Assembly (NCBI RefSeq): GCF_001659605.2
Contig: NC_035164.2
Location: forward strand, 19,686,000-19,749,999
From: Manihot esculenta
Lineage: Eukaryota; Streptophyta; Magnoliopsida; Malpighiales; Euphorbiaceae
Direction: 5' to 3'
DNA: 64,000 bases
Positions 9,968 to 22,549 of this stretch are shown piece after piece; position 1 is the first letter of the stretch, and each line of letters opens with the position of its first letter. The notes beneath the pieces were generated by a model. That model ran no database searches, was not told the DNA's origin, and saw only the letters and a program-made list of their open reading frames with translations. The position numbers were made by a program, and so were the translations under genes.

Positions 9968-10330
9968 ATAACAATTATTCAATTCTAATAATAAGCCATA
10001 AGGTAAAGGCAGATAATAAGTTCCTACAGCTAATGCAGCAACCCTTGCTCCATTTGCCACTCATAGGTCCACCTCTCTTTCCTCAATCATAAATATACAT
10101 GAAACTCAGGACTCATGTTAGCTAACATCACACATGTAGCTTGTACATCATCATTAATATGATGATTCTACTTGTCCTTAACATCGAACATATAACCTCT
10201 TTTCTTGCTTGAGAACCATTCTCAAATTGTGATACCAGTCTTAGAAGTTCAATTTAGTTAATTTGTTAGTATTAAGTATGCTACACAGGGATAGATTATT
10301 ACTCATAGTGGAAAAAGATCTACAAATGCA
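9968..10330 (-). pseudogene. Decayed Ty1-copia element D, gag-region fragment
   Basis: On the minus strand, 10192-10240 encodes DWYHNLRMVLKQEKR, the hallmark of the plant copia Gag (UBN2-type) domain; upstream codons keep an ILN.NKLT-like start, and CVMLANMSPEF follows. The frame then jumps to a segment with ARVAALAVGTYYLPLP (about 9990-10060), which in intact elements lies far downstream, beyond the zinc knuckle and protease. So the middle of the element has been deleted as well as broken by stops. It continues in 1-180 beyond element A. Confidence 0.75.
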
Positions 10331-11750
10331 GAAATAATAATTATTAGTCTCATGTATTTTTTCTAATTATTAGATAAGGTCTTTAATATTTAATTAGTCT
10401 TCCACTATTTTATTTAAATTAATAGCCCTATCTATTAATTCGAAAAATTTAATAGTAGATCTTCGAGCAGGCTAGGATCCCATTTAATTTAAATAACCCT
10501 AGATTTTCCCAATAAATTATTATAAATTAAATTAAGTAGATAACATAATTTATCAATCACATCTCTTATGACTCCTACATCTGTTAGGTAACAACTCTTT
10601 ATCTTTATCATATCTTATATGTTATGCCTAACTCTTATCCTAACCTTACATGATCATGGATTTACTCATCCAAATCAAGTAATTTAGTTAAATAGAAACA
10701 TTGTTAAAAAATAAACATTATTAAAAAATATCAAATATTTCATAGCACTAAACATATTCGGATGAAATTAATATTAGGTTTGCCCAACAAGTTAATCAAA
10801 ATGGAACTCTAATTTTATGCTATAACAATTGGTAGTAAGCCATCATGTTCTTAACATGTATTTAAAATTTTAATTAGAGATTTTAATCCTAAGATTTATA
10901 TTAAGATCTCATGTATAGACATTGTTATTGTAAAGCATACATATCACATATATAAATATACACCTCTAATGGTTTAAAAATATAGGGTGCGACTTGTTTG
11001 ATTTTCAGAAGTCAAAAGAGCTCTTCCATTGCAACATGTTCGTAATCCATATAATTTTTAACATCTTCTTTTCTTTTGAGTTTAAAAAAATAATCCTATT
11101 TACATATTCTAATTATATAACTATTTCATAGTATGAATAAGAAATATTGAGTTACATTTAAGGATAGTTAGATGTGAGAAGAATTTTATAATCCAGAATA
11201 ATAAGAAAAGACATGACATGCCTGCCCTATTTTAAATTTATAAAAATTGAATTAATTATTCATCCAAACTAATTTTTAAAATTAGCCCATAACCATCCAT
11301 CAAGCAAATAAATCATATTAAGTGCATATAAATTAATCATTAATTTATTTTATATCTATTATTGATCTTGTGTGCTAAAATTAAATAATTTAATATCTTA
11401 ATTTTAGTGTTAACAAAAAATAATTTATGAATAAAATAATTTTATTCAGATTTTTAATCATATTAAAAAATTAATTTTTAACAGTAACTTATAAAATTAA
11501 ATTTAATGTTATTAATTTTCAAAAATTAATTTAATAAATAAAATAATTTTATTCATATCTCTAATCAAATTAAAAAATATATAAAATTAATTTTAATTTG
11601 TGTCAAAATATTTAAATGGCAGAAATTAATAAAAATGTTTTAAATTAAATAATCATTTAATTTATAGACAGAAAATAAGTTTAAATTAATTTTTCAGCCC
11701 AAATTGACCCATCAGAAGAATTTCAAAACTCATAAGGACGAAATTGTAAT
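10331..11750. other. AT-rich non-coding stretch, probably leader/LTR of copia D
   Basis: No supportable open frame and no RNA gene. Its position directly upstream of the D gag start (minus strand) suggests D's leader and 5' LTR. I could not find a clean primer binding site or LTR ends, so this is inference from position. Confidence 0.35.
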
Positions 11751-12300
11751 TTGGTCAAGAGTTCATCTTCTTCCTCAGAAGAAGCCCTAGCCGCCACACG
11801 CCTCTCCCAACGCATAACCGTCGACCAGTCCGGCCATCACCACCACCAGCACGAGACGCCGATCGCGCAACCCTTGCGCTTCCACCGGAGAGCCTGTAGC
11901 GACAAGATTGCCGGTGTCGAGGTGCCCTCTCCCAGGACAGATTCGAGAGAAGATAAAAAACGCGAGAGGATCTCAAACCGAGACTTTCTCGATTTTCTCC
12001 ACAGCGCGACAACCTCCATCTCTCGCCGTAGCTCGTTAATGCACAAATAGCGCAACGGTTGCGCGTCCACAGCCGACAAAAGCAATGTGAGAGACTCCTC
12101 CGTCTTCTTTGCCAACGAGAATCGAGAAAGAGAACGATTTCTCCTCTTGGTTCCACCGGTGACGAGAACGACCAGCACCACGGTTCTAGCTTCCCTGTGA
12201 TATCGAGGAGGCTCGGTCCCTCATACGGCCACTCAGCGCGGCGTTCGCGCATCTCCGGCGACCTTCAATTGTCGTCCGGCGTCCTCGAGACTTGTAGATA
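11751..12300. other. GC-rich island within AT-rich sequence; no gene supported
   Basis: Base composition changes sharply at both edges. Open frames of 80-165 codons occur on both strands, as expected of GC-rich sequence, and none shows a recognisable domain or conserved motif. Some plant copia LTRs contain such a GC-rich segment near their transcribed part, so it may belong to D's LTR. A fragment of a host exon cannot be excluded. Confidence 0.3.
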
Positions 12301-13683
12301 ATTTTCCAAAAAACTGGTCCACGATGACTTTTCATCGTGAATCAAAAAAGTTTTTTTTTTTTAATTATTTTAATTTTTATTAAAGTTGATTTAATTAAAA
12401 TTAAACTATTTTAATTTCTAGATTAAAACAATTTCAAAACAATAAATCTAAAATTTTTTGAAGAACACCAACTTTTATTAGTACACAAAATTTAATCTAA
12501 TTTATCCAATAATAAATATAATTTTCTATTACATTTTAATTCCTTAAAACTTAACTCTGACTATCACCAGTACAATTCAAGTGAATTAAACGAAGCGAAA
12601 AACATTTAAATAAAGGAAATAATAATAATTAAAAGGAAAAATAAAATCCTTTTATTTTTCTTGCACAAAGCATGAGATTATTTATTTTGATTGAATTGTT
12701 ATAAATTATAAATCATTTAAATGACTTTTTTTTTAACGATATCCACACATAATAACAATTAAAAAATTAACTTTAAAACTGTTTTAAAAACTTTAGATAG
12801 GGAGAAATTTTGAAAGCTAACTCTACCTTTATTACAAATTCTAGAGGATCTCAAAAGTAGTTTTCTTAGCCATAGACAGATTCTCATACTAGTTATTTTA
12901 TATTAAAATTCTAGAAATTTAATATAATAATATTTATTTATTTAATTAACTAAATAAATTACAACTATAATCCAAAACTTTAATAAACAAGTCATATAAA
13001 TCTTAGACAATTTTTATTTAATCTCTACTTAATTAATCTGATCAAAATCGTAATTCTTTCAAATTACAGTTTTATTCCAATGTCAATTTGTATATAATTA
13101 AATCCTACTTAATTCAATTTGTATACAATTAAATCCTACTTAATTTAACTTCTCGTGTTATTTTTTCACATAATTCTTTATGTGTGTGATCCACTAGATT
13201 TCAATTATGTTGACGAGAAATATAATTAATTAATTAATTAATTTGAAGATCAAGAATATTATTTAACAACGTGTCAAGACTATTCAAATATTCGAAATCT
13301 TAAAAGTGGTTTGAGTTAACCTTTCAATATATGGATTGTCAATATAATTAATACCCCTTCATCACAAATGTCTCGATTTAATATTCGATACATGAAACGT
13401 GTCTACAATGTTAAATCATATTAGTTTTCATTTATTAGCCATTGATCTATTGAATAAAATTTCAAATCTCATTTTCTAATTACATTCCACCTTGCGCAAG
13501 AATTTCATGAGAAAACAAATGGAATATTCTCTAATTTAATCTTGGGTGATGAATACTATTTCAATAACATAAACACTTTCATACAATTTCTAATATATTC
13601 AATTCATCCCCATTTATTACTCATGAACTAAGTAATGTGTAAGATAAATCAAAACATAAAAGTTCATATATAAGATTATTTAT
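12301..13683. other. AT-rich non-coding stretch
   Basis: Homopolymer and TTAA-rich sequence with simple repeats (ATTAATTAATTAATTAAT near 13222 and a duplicated TTGTATA-AATTAAATCCTACTTAATT segment at about 13088-13145). I see no coding frame. It may be the outer part of D's LTR or older intergenic sequence. Confidence 0.4.
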
Positions 13684-13892
13684 TGATTTTAATAACAGAA
13701 AAGGAATCGTGAAATGGAGAGAAGAATTAATTGCTTTCTCATTGCTAGAAGAGGCCTTATATACAAAGAGTTGACAGCTTACTTACTGAGCGGGAAAAAG
13801 GAAAAGAGAAGAAATTGAGCTATTCTAACCAATAGGATAAATACATTTGGAGTATTACAAGTTAACTACCCTTTCTCTTTTATTCTGTAACA
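13684..13892 (-). repeat. Probable 3' LTR of copia element C
   Basis: On the minus strand the RNase H frame is followed by a G-run polypurine tract (GCGGGGGGA) and then TGTTACAGAA, a plausible LTR start. It contains a TATA-like TATATAAGG and an AATAAA near its end. The outer end is placed at TG (13684) by guess. No second copy is available because C's 5' end is missing. Confidence 0.45.
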
Positions 13893-14832
13893 TCCCCCCG
13901 CAAGCTGGAGAGTGAATGTCTATCACTCCCAGCTTGGATAACAAGCCCTAGGAACTATACCAAGTGCTTTGGTATGCAGATCAGCAAGCTGATTAGAAGA
14001 TTGGACAGGCAAAAGCTTGATAATACCTTGTTGAATTTTGTCCCTAACAATATGACAATCCATTTCTATATGTTTTGTGCGCTCATAGAATGTTGGATTA
14101 GCTGTTATGTGAAGAGCGGATTGATTGTCACAATAAATTACTGCTAGTTAGCAAAGAGTAGTGACATGAAGATCCTGTAACAGATAAAAAATCCATTGAA
14201 GTTCACAGGTGGTATCAGTAAGTGCCCTATACTCTACCTCAGAAGAAGAACGAGAAACAACACTCAGTTTCTTAGATTTCCAACTAATTAGGGACTTTCT
14301 CAAGAAAGACATTATAACCAGTGATAGATCTTCTAGTATGCTCACATCCTCCCCAATCTGAATCACTAAAAGCTATAAGTTTGAGAGTAGAAGTAGAAGG
14401 AAAATATAATCCCTGTCCAAGAGAAGCTTTAATATATCTCAATACCCTTCGAAGAGCTTGTTGATGATCAGTGGTTGGAGATGAAATGAACTACCTTAAC
14501 TGATGGGTAGCATAGCATAAATCTGGTCTGGTGGTAGTTAGATAGATCAGTTTGCCAACAAGTTTGCGATAAGAGGAAGTATCTGGCAATGGATCACCTT
14601 TGTCTTTTGATAATTTCAAAGCTGGATCCATGGGACTCTTAGCAGGTTTGCTTGCAAGAAATCCAGTTTCTGAAAGAAGTTCTAGTGCATATTTTCTTTG
14701 ATAGAGGGATATGCTAGCCTTAGTCCTAGCAACTTCAAGTCCCAAATCTTTAATCTTGAAAGTAGAATCTAAAAAGGCTTTCATCGAGTCAATTTCAACT
14801 AAATCATTTCCAGCAAGAATTAAGTCATCAAC
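13893..14832 (-). pseudogene. Copia element C, 3' part of RT and RNase H
   Basis: The minus strand encodes the end of a copia reverse transcriptase and its RNase H. It begins at VDDLILAGND, the catalytic YVDD region, continues with MKAFLDSTFKIKDLG and the LVGKLIYLTTTRPDLCYA segment, and ends with the [10 protein letters not shown] motif of copia RNase H. Several stops and frameshifts are present. The start of this protein is not next to it: the matching upstream half ends at 60955 on the opposite strand. TCAAC (14828-14832) is the target duplication of composite X, and its mate is GTTGA at 60951-60955. Confidence 0.85.
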
Positions 14833-16633
14833 TGTAATACCCGGCTAGACTCCGATATCGGAATTCCTACCGTCCGGTGGAATCTCGGATGTCGAAAACC
14901 TCTAGAAGGGTAAAATCATGTATTTATAAAATGTTTTAATGTATTTTATGGTTTTAAGTAAGAAAGAAATTGAGTTTTGAATGAAAAAGACCATGGAGGG
15001 AAATCCAGGTTCGGCTGCCGAACCCCATGTTCGGCCGCCGAACTTGCATGAGTTTTGGAGGCACTTTAGGCTTCCGAAGGTGGCCTGACCAGCCCCTATA
15101 AGAAGCCCCATGGCCGAAAATGGGCGAGTTTCTTCCCCATTTCCGGCTAGAGATCAGTCCATACCCTCCCATGGTTGGTTTTAATGATTTTCCTCAAATC
15201 TTTCAAGTTTTAACAAGTGTTTACTGGTTTTTGAAGAGTTGTGAGCTTAGAACAAGTTTTTGGAGATTGGAGACCCAAGGAGCTAGATTTCTCTCATCTC
15301 CAAGTTAGGATCGTCTCTCCTCTCGATCTTCAAGAGGTAAGCTTAGATCCTACCTTTCTTGTATGTTTTAAACAAGTTTTGAGAGGTTGTGGGGTAGAAA
15401 TGCATGTTTAGGTTAATATTGAGTTTTTGGTTAATGTGTGTTGTATGAGTTGCCATTTGTGTTTAAATTGGGGTTTAGATTAGTTTGAGACCCCTATATG
15501 CTTGTTTGCTTGGGTTTACATGTTGTAGAATAGTTAAATGTGAGATTGGAAGGTTTGGGAGGCAAATAAGCATTGTATGGCTGAGTTCTGCCACTTTGGA
15601 AGAACTCAGGTTCGGCAGCCGAAGGGACTTTTGGCTGCCGAACCTGCCTGTGGAGGCAAGCCTTTGGCTGCTGAACCCTGCCCCCGAAAGTGGACTTCGG
15701 CTCTGGAAGGGAGTTTCGGCCACCGAAGGTGCCGCCGAACATGCATGAGTTTCGGATCTGGAAGCAACCTTCGGCCACCGAAAGTGCCGCCGAACATGCA
15801 TGAGTTTCGGATCTGGAAGCAACCTTCGGCCACCGAAAGTGCCGCCGAAGGTGCATGACTTTCGGCTCTGGAGGGACTTTCGGCCGCCGAACCTGCCGCC
15901 GAAAGTGCCCTATTCAGCCTTCCTTTGCATGATTTCTATGATTGTTTTAAGGTGTTTTAGGGGGTTTTTGGGGAATAAGTTAGAGTCATGTTCATATATG
16001 TTTGGTCCCTCATTTGAGTCCACCTGTGTAGGTTTGGACCCGAGGAACCGAGGACCCCAGTAGTGAGTTAGCTGCTTCAGTGTCTTTTTAGAGCTAGCCT
16101 GAGGTGAGTAGAATAACTCTTATGTTTCAAAGTAAATAAATCAGTTTTGAGCATGTTCATGCATCACGAATGCCATGAGATATATTAGGTTGTTTGCATT
16201 AGAATTCATGAATATGCTGCATTGCATAATATGATGATGATGTGGATGGGTATTGGATGATCCTTTAGTCCTCAATATGATATGACATGATATGGTATGG
16301 TATAGTATGGAAGTCCAGGTGTGGCTTGCACTACGCCCCTGGTATAATGTAAGAGAAAGTCCAGGTGTGGCCTGCACTACGCCCCCGGCATGAGTGGATA
16401 TGTATGATATGATATGTGTAAGAGAAAGACCAGGTGTGGCCTGCACTACGCCCCTGGCATGATTGGATTATGTAGAGGGCTATTGGTAACAAGTCCATCC
16501 TTGATGTGATTTGTTTGTGATGTGATGCATTCCATGAAAGCACGAATTTTAATATGATGTTTCACTATTCTGCTCACTGGACTCTAGTAGCTCACCCCTT
16601 TTCCTTAATTCCCCATATTTGCAGGTACGGGAT
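14833..16633 (+). repeat. LTR1 of X, first part
   Basis: Begins TGTAATACCCGGCTAG. It has the palindrome clusters and three GTGTGGCCTGCACTACGCCC-type repeats at about 16313-16460. A 62-bp segment with palindromes is duplicated at about 15738-15860 relative to LTR2. It is cut by solo LTR Y at GGGAT (16629-16633). Confidence 0.9.
15097..15104 (+). promoter_or_regulatory. TATA-like box of LTR1
   Basis: TATAAGAA about 265 bp into the LTR, after CAGCCCC. The same position in LTR2 (35129-35136) reads the same and in LTR3 reads TATATAAG. Confidence 0.5.
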
Positions 16634-17831
16634 TGTAATACCCGGCTAGACTCCGGTATCGAAATTTCTACCGTCCGGTGGAATCTCGGATGTCGAAAAT
16701 CTCTAGAAGGGTAAAATCATATTTTCATAAAATGTTTTAATGTATTTTATGATGTTATGTAAGAAAAAAGTTGAGTTTTGAATGAAAAAGACCATGGAGG
16801 CATTTTCAGGTTCGGCCGTCGAACCCCAAGTTCGGCCACCGAATGTGGGATAGTTTAGGGGGGCAAGTTAGGCTTCCGAAAGTGGCTCAGGTTCGGCTTC
16901 CGAAAGTGGCTCAGGTTCGGCTGCCGAACCCCATGTTCGGCCGCCGAACTTGCATGAGTTTTGGAGGCACTTTAGGCTTCCGAAGGTGGTCTGGCCAGCC
17001 CCTATAAAAGGGCTCCATGGCCGAAACGGGCGAGCTTTCTCCCCCATTTTCGGCCAACAGTGAGTCCATGCTCTTCCATGGTTGGTTTTGTTGATTTTCC
17101 TCAAATCTTTTGAGTTTTAACAAGTTTTATCTTGGTTTGAAGATATTTGAGCAAAAAGAGTGAAGTTGGTAACTTGGAGACCCCAGGAGCTCGATCTCCC
17201 CTATTTCCGAGTTGGATCGCCTCCCCTCTCGATCTCTAAGAGGTAAGAGTAGATCCTTAGCTCATTTCATGTTTTAAACAAGTTTTATAAACGTTTATGG
17301 GGTAGAAATGCATGTTTAGGTTTATGTTGAGTTTTTGGTTAATGTTGAGTATGTGGACAATGTGTGTTGTATAGGTATGTTTGATGTGTTTTAGTTGGGG
17401 TTTAGGATAGATTGAAGCCCCTATGAACTTATGTATGTGTGTATGCATGTTTTGGAAGTGTTGGTTTTGTGTTTGAATGATTTGGGAGGCAAATGTGCAT
17501 TGTGGAGGCTAAGTTCTGCCCTTTGGAAGAACTCAGGTTCGGCAGCCGAAGGGACTTTCGGCCGCCGAACCTGCCTGTGGAGGCAAGCCTTTGGCTGCCG
17601 AACCCTGCCCTTGAAAGTGGACTTTCGGCTCTAGAAAGGAGTTTCGACCGCCGAAGGTGCCGCCGAACATGCATGAGTTTTGTCTCTAGAAGGAACCTTC
17701 GGCCGCCGAAAGTGCCGCCGAAGGTGCATGACTTTCGGCTCTAGAGGGACTTTCGGCCGCCGAACCTGCCGCCAAAAGTGCCCTGTTCAGCTTTCCTTTG
17801 CATGATTTCTATGATTGTTTTAAGGTGTTTT

Positions 17832-20195
17832 TGTAATACCCGGCTAAATCAGACATCGGAATTCCTACCGTCCGGTGGAATTCAAGGATGTCAGAGGTTT
17901 CTAGACGGGTAGAGTGAAGGTTTTCTAAAAGATTTTTAAGAATGATTGTTATTTTAAGGATTTGACTAGAATAGGATTGAGTTTTGAAGAGAAAAGGTCA
18001 AAGGCCAGGTTCGGCCGCCGAAGGTAAGTTCGGCTGCCGAAAGTGCCCAATGTTCGGCCCCCGAAGGTTATGTTCGGCCCCCGAAAGTTGCATGGTTTTG
18101 CATGCAGTTTTGGCAGCCGAAGCTGAGGTGGTCGGTTAGTTGTGCACGCTCCTCAGTCCGTGGTTTGGCCAGGTGTTCGCCTCCAGATCATGACCAGAGA
18201 TTAGGCCACGTCTCCCATGACTCATCTGCAAGCTTTTATCAGCTCATGCAGAGGGTTTGGTCGTGTTTCAGTAGCTTTGAAAGGTTTTGAGAGAAAAGAG
18301 TGGTTTTGGTGGTTTGAAGCTTGTGAAGGGGATTTGCTGAGTTCAAGTTGTTCCTCTTCTGGTTTTAGGAGGTAAGGGAAGTCTGTACACTTGTTTTAAT
18401 GGTTTTTCACAGTTTTTAAAGAAGATAGGGAAGTTTATGCATGAGTTGCATGCTTAGGTTTTAAAGTGAGTTTTTGATGTATTTAATGGTTTATGCATGA
18501 TTATGTGTTATGTGTGCTGTTTGTTGGGGTTAATAGGTAGTTTTGGACCCCTTGGTGCATATACCAAAGTATGTGCAAGTTGAGGAGTTGAGTTATGCAT
18601 GTGGAGAGGAGTTTTTGGTTGGCAGAAGATGGTTGTGCACGAAGCTGAGTTCTGGATGAACTCAGGTTCGGCCGCCGAAGGGAGGATTCGGCCGCCGAAC
18701 CCCTTGCATGGTGGCTTAGGCTGCCACAGCTTGCCCCCGAGTGTTTTTTGAGGTTCGGCTCTGTTTGGGGGATTCGGCCGCCGAAGGTGCCGCCGAAGGT
18801 TAGAGACTTTCGTCTCTGGAGTGTGTTGTGGCCCCCGAAGCCTGCCCCCGAAAGGGTTCGGCCGCCGAAAGTGGAGATTCGGCCGCCGAAAGTATGCGAG
18901 TTTCGTCTCTGGACAGGGAATTCGGCCGCCGAACCTGCCGCCGAATGTGTTCTGTTTAGCTGTTCTTTTGCATGCTTTGTGTGCTTGTTTCAGGAGCTTT
19001 TAGAGGGATTTTGGGAAGTTGTTTGGGCGTTACTAAGAGTATGTTTGACACCTCATTCGAGTCCATTTGTGTAGGATTGGACCCGACAGTTCAGGGAGGT
19101 CGTCAGGATTAGCAGTTGCAGAGTCAGTACCGTTTCTGCCAGAGGAGCAGAGGTGAGTAGAACTAAACTTCATGTTTTATATTAAAGTACCAGAATGTTT
19201 TAGCATAGTTCATGCATCATGGATGCCATGATATGTATTAGGGTGATTGCATTAGAATCACGAATATGGTGCATTGCATTATCATTGTTTATGAGGATTG
19301 GACCAAGGCGACATCAATAGCCCGTCGAGGGAGTTTTGAGGTCATGTCTAATCCAAGATGTGGAATGTTTGAGTTGTGATGCATTTTCATACAAAATGCG
19401 TATGACTGAACTGTTTTCAGTGTTTCTACTCACTGGGCTTTATAGCTCATCCCTTTCCCGTAATCCCAGTTGTGCAGATACAGAGTTAGCTGGGGAGATA
19501 GAAGCATCAGAGTGTTGGCTCCAGTATTGCATGTGTAATAGAGTAGTGGACATGATGTAAATTAAAGAGATATTTATTACAGATGTATAAATGATCAATT
19601 AAGGTGCTTATGGATTAGTATGTGCTTTGCCTATAGTATGTTTTATCCCTTGTGTATGCATGTATCCTGTTTTCAGTTTCTTGATGAGAAATGAGTCAAA
19701 CCAGGCTTAATAGATGTTGTGTTTCAAAAACCCAGTGAATGATAACTGTGAGGGAAGATAGGGTTTAATTCCCTTGACCCAAGACCAGTGCAGAGGGAAG
19801 ATCAGGTTTGATTCCTGTGACCTATAGAGAGGCCATTAGAGAAGACCAGGTTTGATTCCTGTGACTCTATGGTAGCCAAGGTTAACTTATGATATGCTGA
19901 CCCTACAGCGTGGGTTCTATGTTTCGGAGCATAGTGCATGGAGGTTACTTGGTAGAGTATCACTGGTTTAGCCCTGAGGGCTATTTCAGATTGAGATGTC
20001 TGATGTTTTAAAGGTTAAGTCTGGTAATTTTTAAAGAAAAGTTAGGAGTCGAGTTGGATCATGTATGGGATTTTATCAGGTACACAGAGTTCATAGCAGG
20101 CTTACTACGGGTCCCGGCGGCCTTAAGCCGATCTGGATCCTAGTGCCGAACACTTTGGGCCGTTACAGAGAGGTACCGATTTCCGGGGTGTTACA
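17832..20195 (+). repeat. 5' LTR of Z (family 3)
   Basis: Starts TGTAATACCCGGCTAAATC. It ends with two nested LTR-like ends, GCCGTTACA and about 29 bp later GGGGTGTTACA, so the family-3 LTR carries an extension beyond the usual terminus. Compared with the 3' LTR it has an extra TTCGGCCCCCGAA unit near 18060 and lacks a 14-bp duplication (TTCGATTTGCTGAG) near 23039. Confidence 0.9.
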
Positions 20196-20197
20196 GA

Positions 20198-20209
20198 TGG
20201 TATCAGAGC
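20198..20209 (+). other. Primer binding site of Z
   Basis: TGGTATCAGAGC, two bases after the LTR end, initiator-Met type. Confidence 0.9.
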
Positions 20210-20503
20210 ATAGGGTCTCCTAAGTACGGTGTGTGAGCCTTTTTGTTCATTAGAGAGATCCCACATCGGAAGGAGATTGATTTGAAGTCGTAGGAAGGCA
20301 AGCACAATAAGTAAACTCATGTCCACTAGGCTAAGGAGGTTACGTTTTATTTTGAGGATGATGTGATATGCCATGAATATATGCATGTGCATAAGTGTTG
20401 TACTGTGTATGCATGTATACATTTTGTAGGTTCATGTGTTTTCATATGAACTATATGTGTGCTAATGCTTGTTTCTGGTGCATTGTTCTTCAGGAGAGCT
20501 AAG

Positions 20504-20929
20504 ATGAGTGATGCTGGTTACCTTGTGGAATCAGATCCGTCTGAAGAGTCTTTTGAGGAAATTAGAGAAGGAATAGATCTAGGAAGAATGGCAGGAAACA
20601 GGAGAGAGACAGGAGGAGATGTGCAAAGAAAGGATGTAGGTATACAGGTGAATTTGAATGAAGAGGTTTTAGCGAATGCTCAAACCAAGGACTCCAGGAT
20701 AGGAGAGAATGAACCCTCCACTTGGAGTACAGCTACCGCGAAAGGAGTGATGTGGGGGAGAACCATTAAGAAAAAGGTTAGAGGCTTGAGACGGTCAAAG
20801 AAAAATAAGAGTCTAGGTTATGATGTTGGTGCAAGTTCTGGTAGAGGCAGAGCAAAATGTTTGAGGTGTGGAAGGTTGCATAAGGGAGTTTGTCTTGTTG
20901 GTACGACAGGATGTTATAGGTGTGGATAG
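20504..20929 (+). pseudogene. Truncated gag of Z, lacking the capsid domain
   Basis: The ATG at 20504 follows the same kind of acceptor-like site (TTCTTCAG, 20486-20493) as in the full gags. The acidic start is unlike the other gags, and the EWFKNY capsid block is missing. The basic linker returns (KKKVRGLRRSKKNKSLG), then C-x2-C-x3-H-x3-C and a CCHC knuckle broken by TAG at 20927 where relatives have Gln (CGQEGH). The frame continues past the stop to about 21106. Keeping the nucleic-acid binding end while losing the capsid suggests any function is in cis, or none. Confidence 0.75.
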
Positions 20930-21059
20930 GAGGGACATGTGATGCGTGAGTGTCCTTTTGCGCCCCAGTTGGTTCAGTCTCAGGGAGCAGATACAGATAG
21001 AGCAGCTCAGGCTGATAGGCAAGGAGGAGAGGCTGACACATCTGACACCTCTGTGCCAG

Positions 21060-22440
21060 GTATGCTCATGATTGAGTGGTCTGATATGTGTTTGTGTGAA
21101 CGATAGTAGGATATCAGTTATGTGATAAAAGTAAGTAAGATCGAGCAGAAAAGAATACATAAGAGTAAGAATAAGTTCAGAAAGAGGTTAGAGCTAGTCT
21201 GAGATTGGGTGGTAGTTGAGGCAGAGAAAAGGGTCAGTCTTTTCTTGAAAGATTCCCGAGGGAAGTTCCATTAGGTTTAGCACCCTGACGTAATAGGAGA
21301 AACGTTAGGTACGTTCGTTTGTAAGTATTCGGATGTGTATGCTGTTTGTGTTGGACCCCAATGTTTCGCTTTCCTTGTTGTTGTGAGCTGTTGGTAGGAT
21401 GGGTTTGATGACTTCTGGGCTTAGAGTGTGTTTCTTGGGTCAGTGGACCTAAGTGTATGATCCATTTGAAGCAGAGTTAGTCAGTTCAGTTCAGAGTTTG
21501 TGGTGAGTAGATGCGATCCAGCTGACCTTATGGTTCTAGAGTTGACTGTGTGATGTCATTCTAGGGCGGATTGGCTAGTTACTCACAGTACTACCTGTGT
21601 CAGCAGCGACAAGGTAGGAGAGTTCAGGGTATAGGATGAATCGGTGGTAGTCCTTTAGAAGGACAGTGTATAGAGGTGCCTAGAAGTTGATGTCAGCCCT
21701 ACAGGCTCACAGTTATTCAGGAAAGGGTATCAGAGGGTTGGTTTAGCTCTTGTGAGTAAGTTTGTCAGGATAGGGAATCAACCTCAGTGCCATTGCTAGT
21801 GGGTACTAGCATACTGTCAGGTTTACCATCTGTTAGGAAATTTGAGATGGGAGTGAAAATGGTATCTGGACGCAGAACCAATTCTTTCTTTCCTTTCCCT
21901 ACAGAATGGCACGTGCAGAGAGAGCTAAGAGTTATCAGAATAGTGGAAAGTTGGGGTAGATAAGGTTCTATCTGACTTCGTACTTCACCCTGGAATGTTT
22001 CCAGTGTTGTTGTGGGAAACGAAGGATGATTCCTTAAGATTTGATTGTTACAGATTAGTATTCCTAGTTAAGGTTGATGATCTACTAACTGTTCTAATTA
22101 AGTTGATTGGATTTACAGATTGGTATGATCAGCGATTCAGGTAGAATCCGTTGAGAGTCAGCAGCAGTAGCCTGTTGAGAGTTAAAGATTAAGTTAGTTT
22201 AATAAAGAAGAAGAAAGGCGGGTAAGGATTAGGAGTACAGATTGGTGTCGAACCTACAGATTGGTGTCGAACCTACAGATTGGTCTCTGTTGAGAATTAA
22301 AGAGTGAGAGTTTCACAAAGAGATTAGTTTCGTTAAGATGAAAAGTGAAGAGTAAGGATCAGAGTAGCGCAGCGAAAGCTGTGGAGTTCAGAAAAAGATT
22401 AGGATACTAATTCTGGAGTATGGACTCAGATCAGGAAAGT
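21060..22440 (+). pseudogene. Decayed protease and early RT of Z
   Basis: Nucleotide similarity to the pol of A and X is visible in shifting frames: the WVSGPKC-like segment near 21440, the [18 protein letters not shown] segment near 21530, the RMAPAE-like segment near 21905 and the KDGSLR and RIDDLF-like segments near 22025-22085. Stops and frameshifts are many. The tail includes a repeated ACAGATTGGTGTCGAACCT near 22240-22275. RT catalytic motif, RNase H and integrase are absent. Confidence 0.65.
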
Positions 22441-22513
22441 AGAGTTTCAGAAATTCTCTTTTTGAAGAGAAGTGTTAGGCTTTACTTGCCTGTTATTTGT
22501 TTATTTTGTTTTT

Positions 22514-22549
22514 ACATTCGAGGACGAATGTTTTGAAAGGGGGGAAGAT
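22514..22549 (+). promoter_or_regulatory. Hairpin ACATTCG-AGGA-CGAATGT and polypurine tract of Z
   Basis: A 7-bp stem with a 4-base loop directly before AAAGGGGGGAAGAT. It is preserved while the pol around it is gone, which points to a cis requirement. Confidence 0.8.

Noticed and set aside
11755..12252. Possible gene in the GC-rich island
   Set aside because: Overlapping open frames on both strands without any recognisable domain; explained by base composition.
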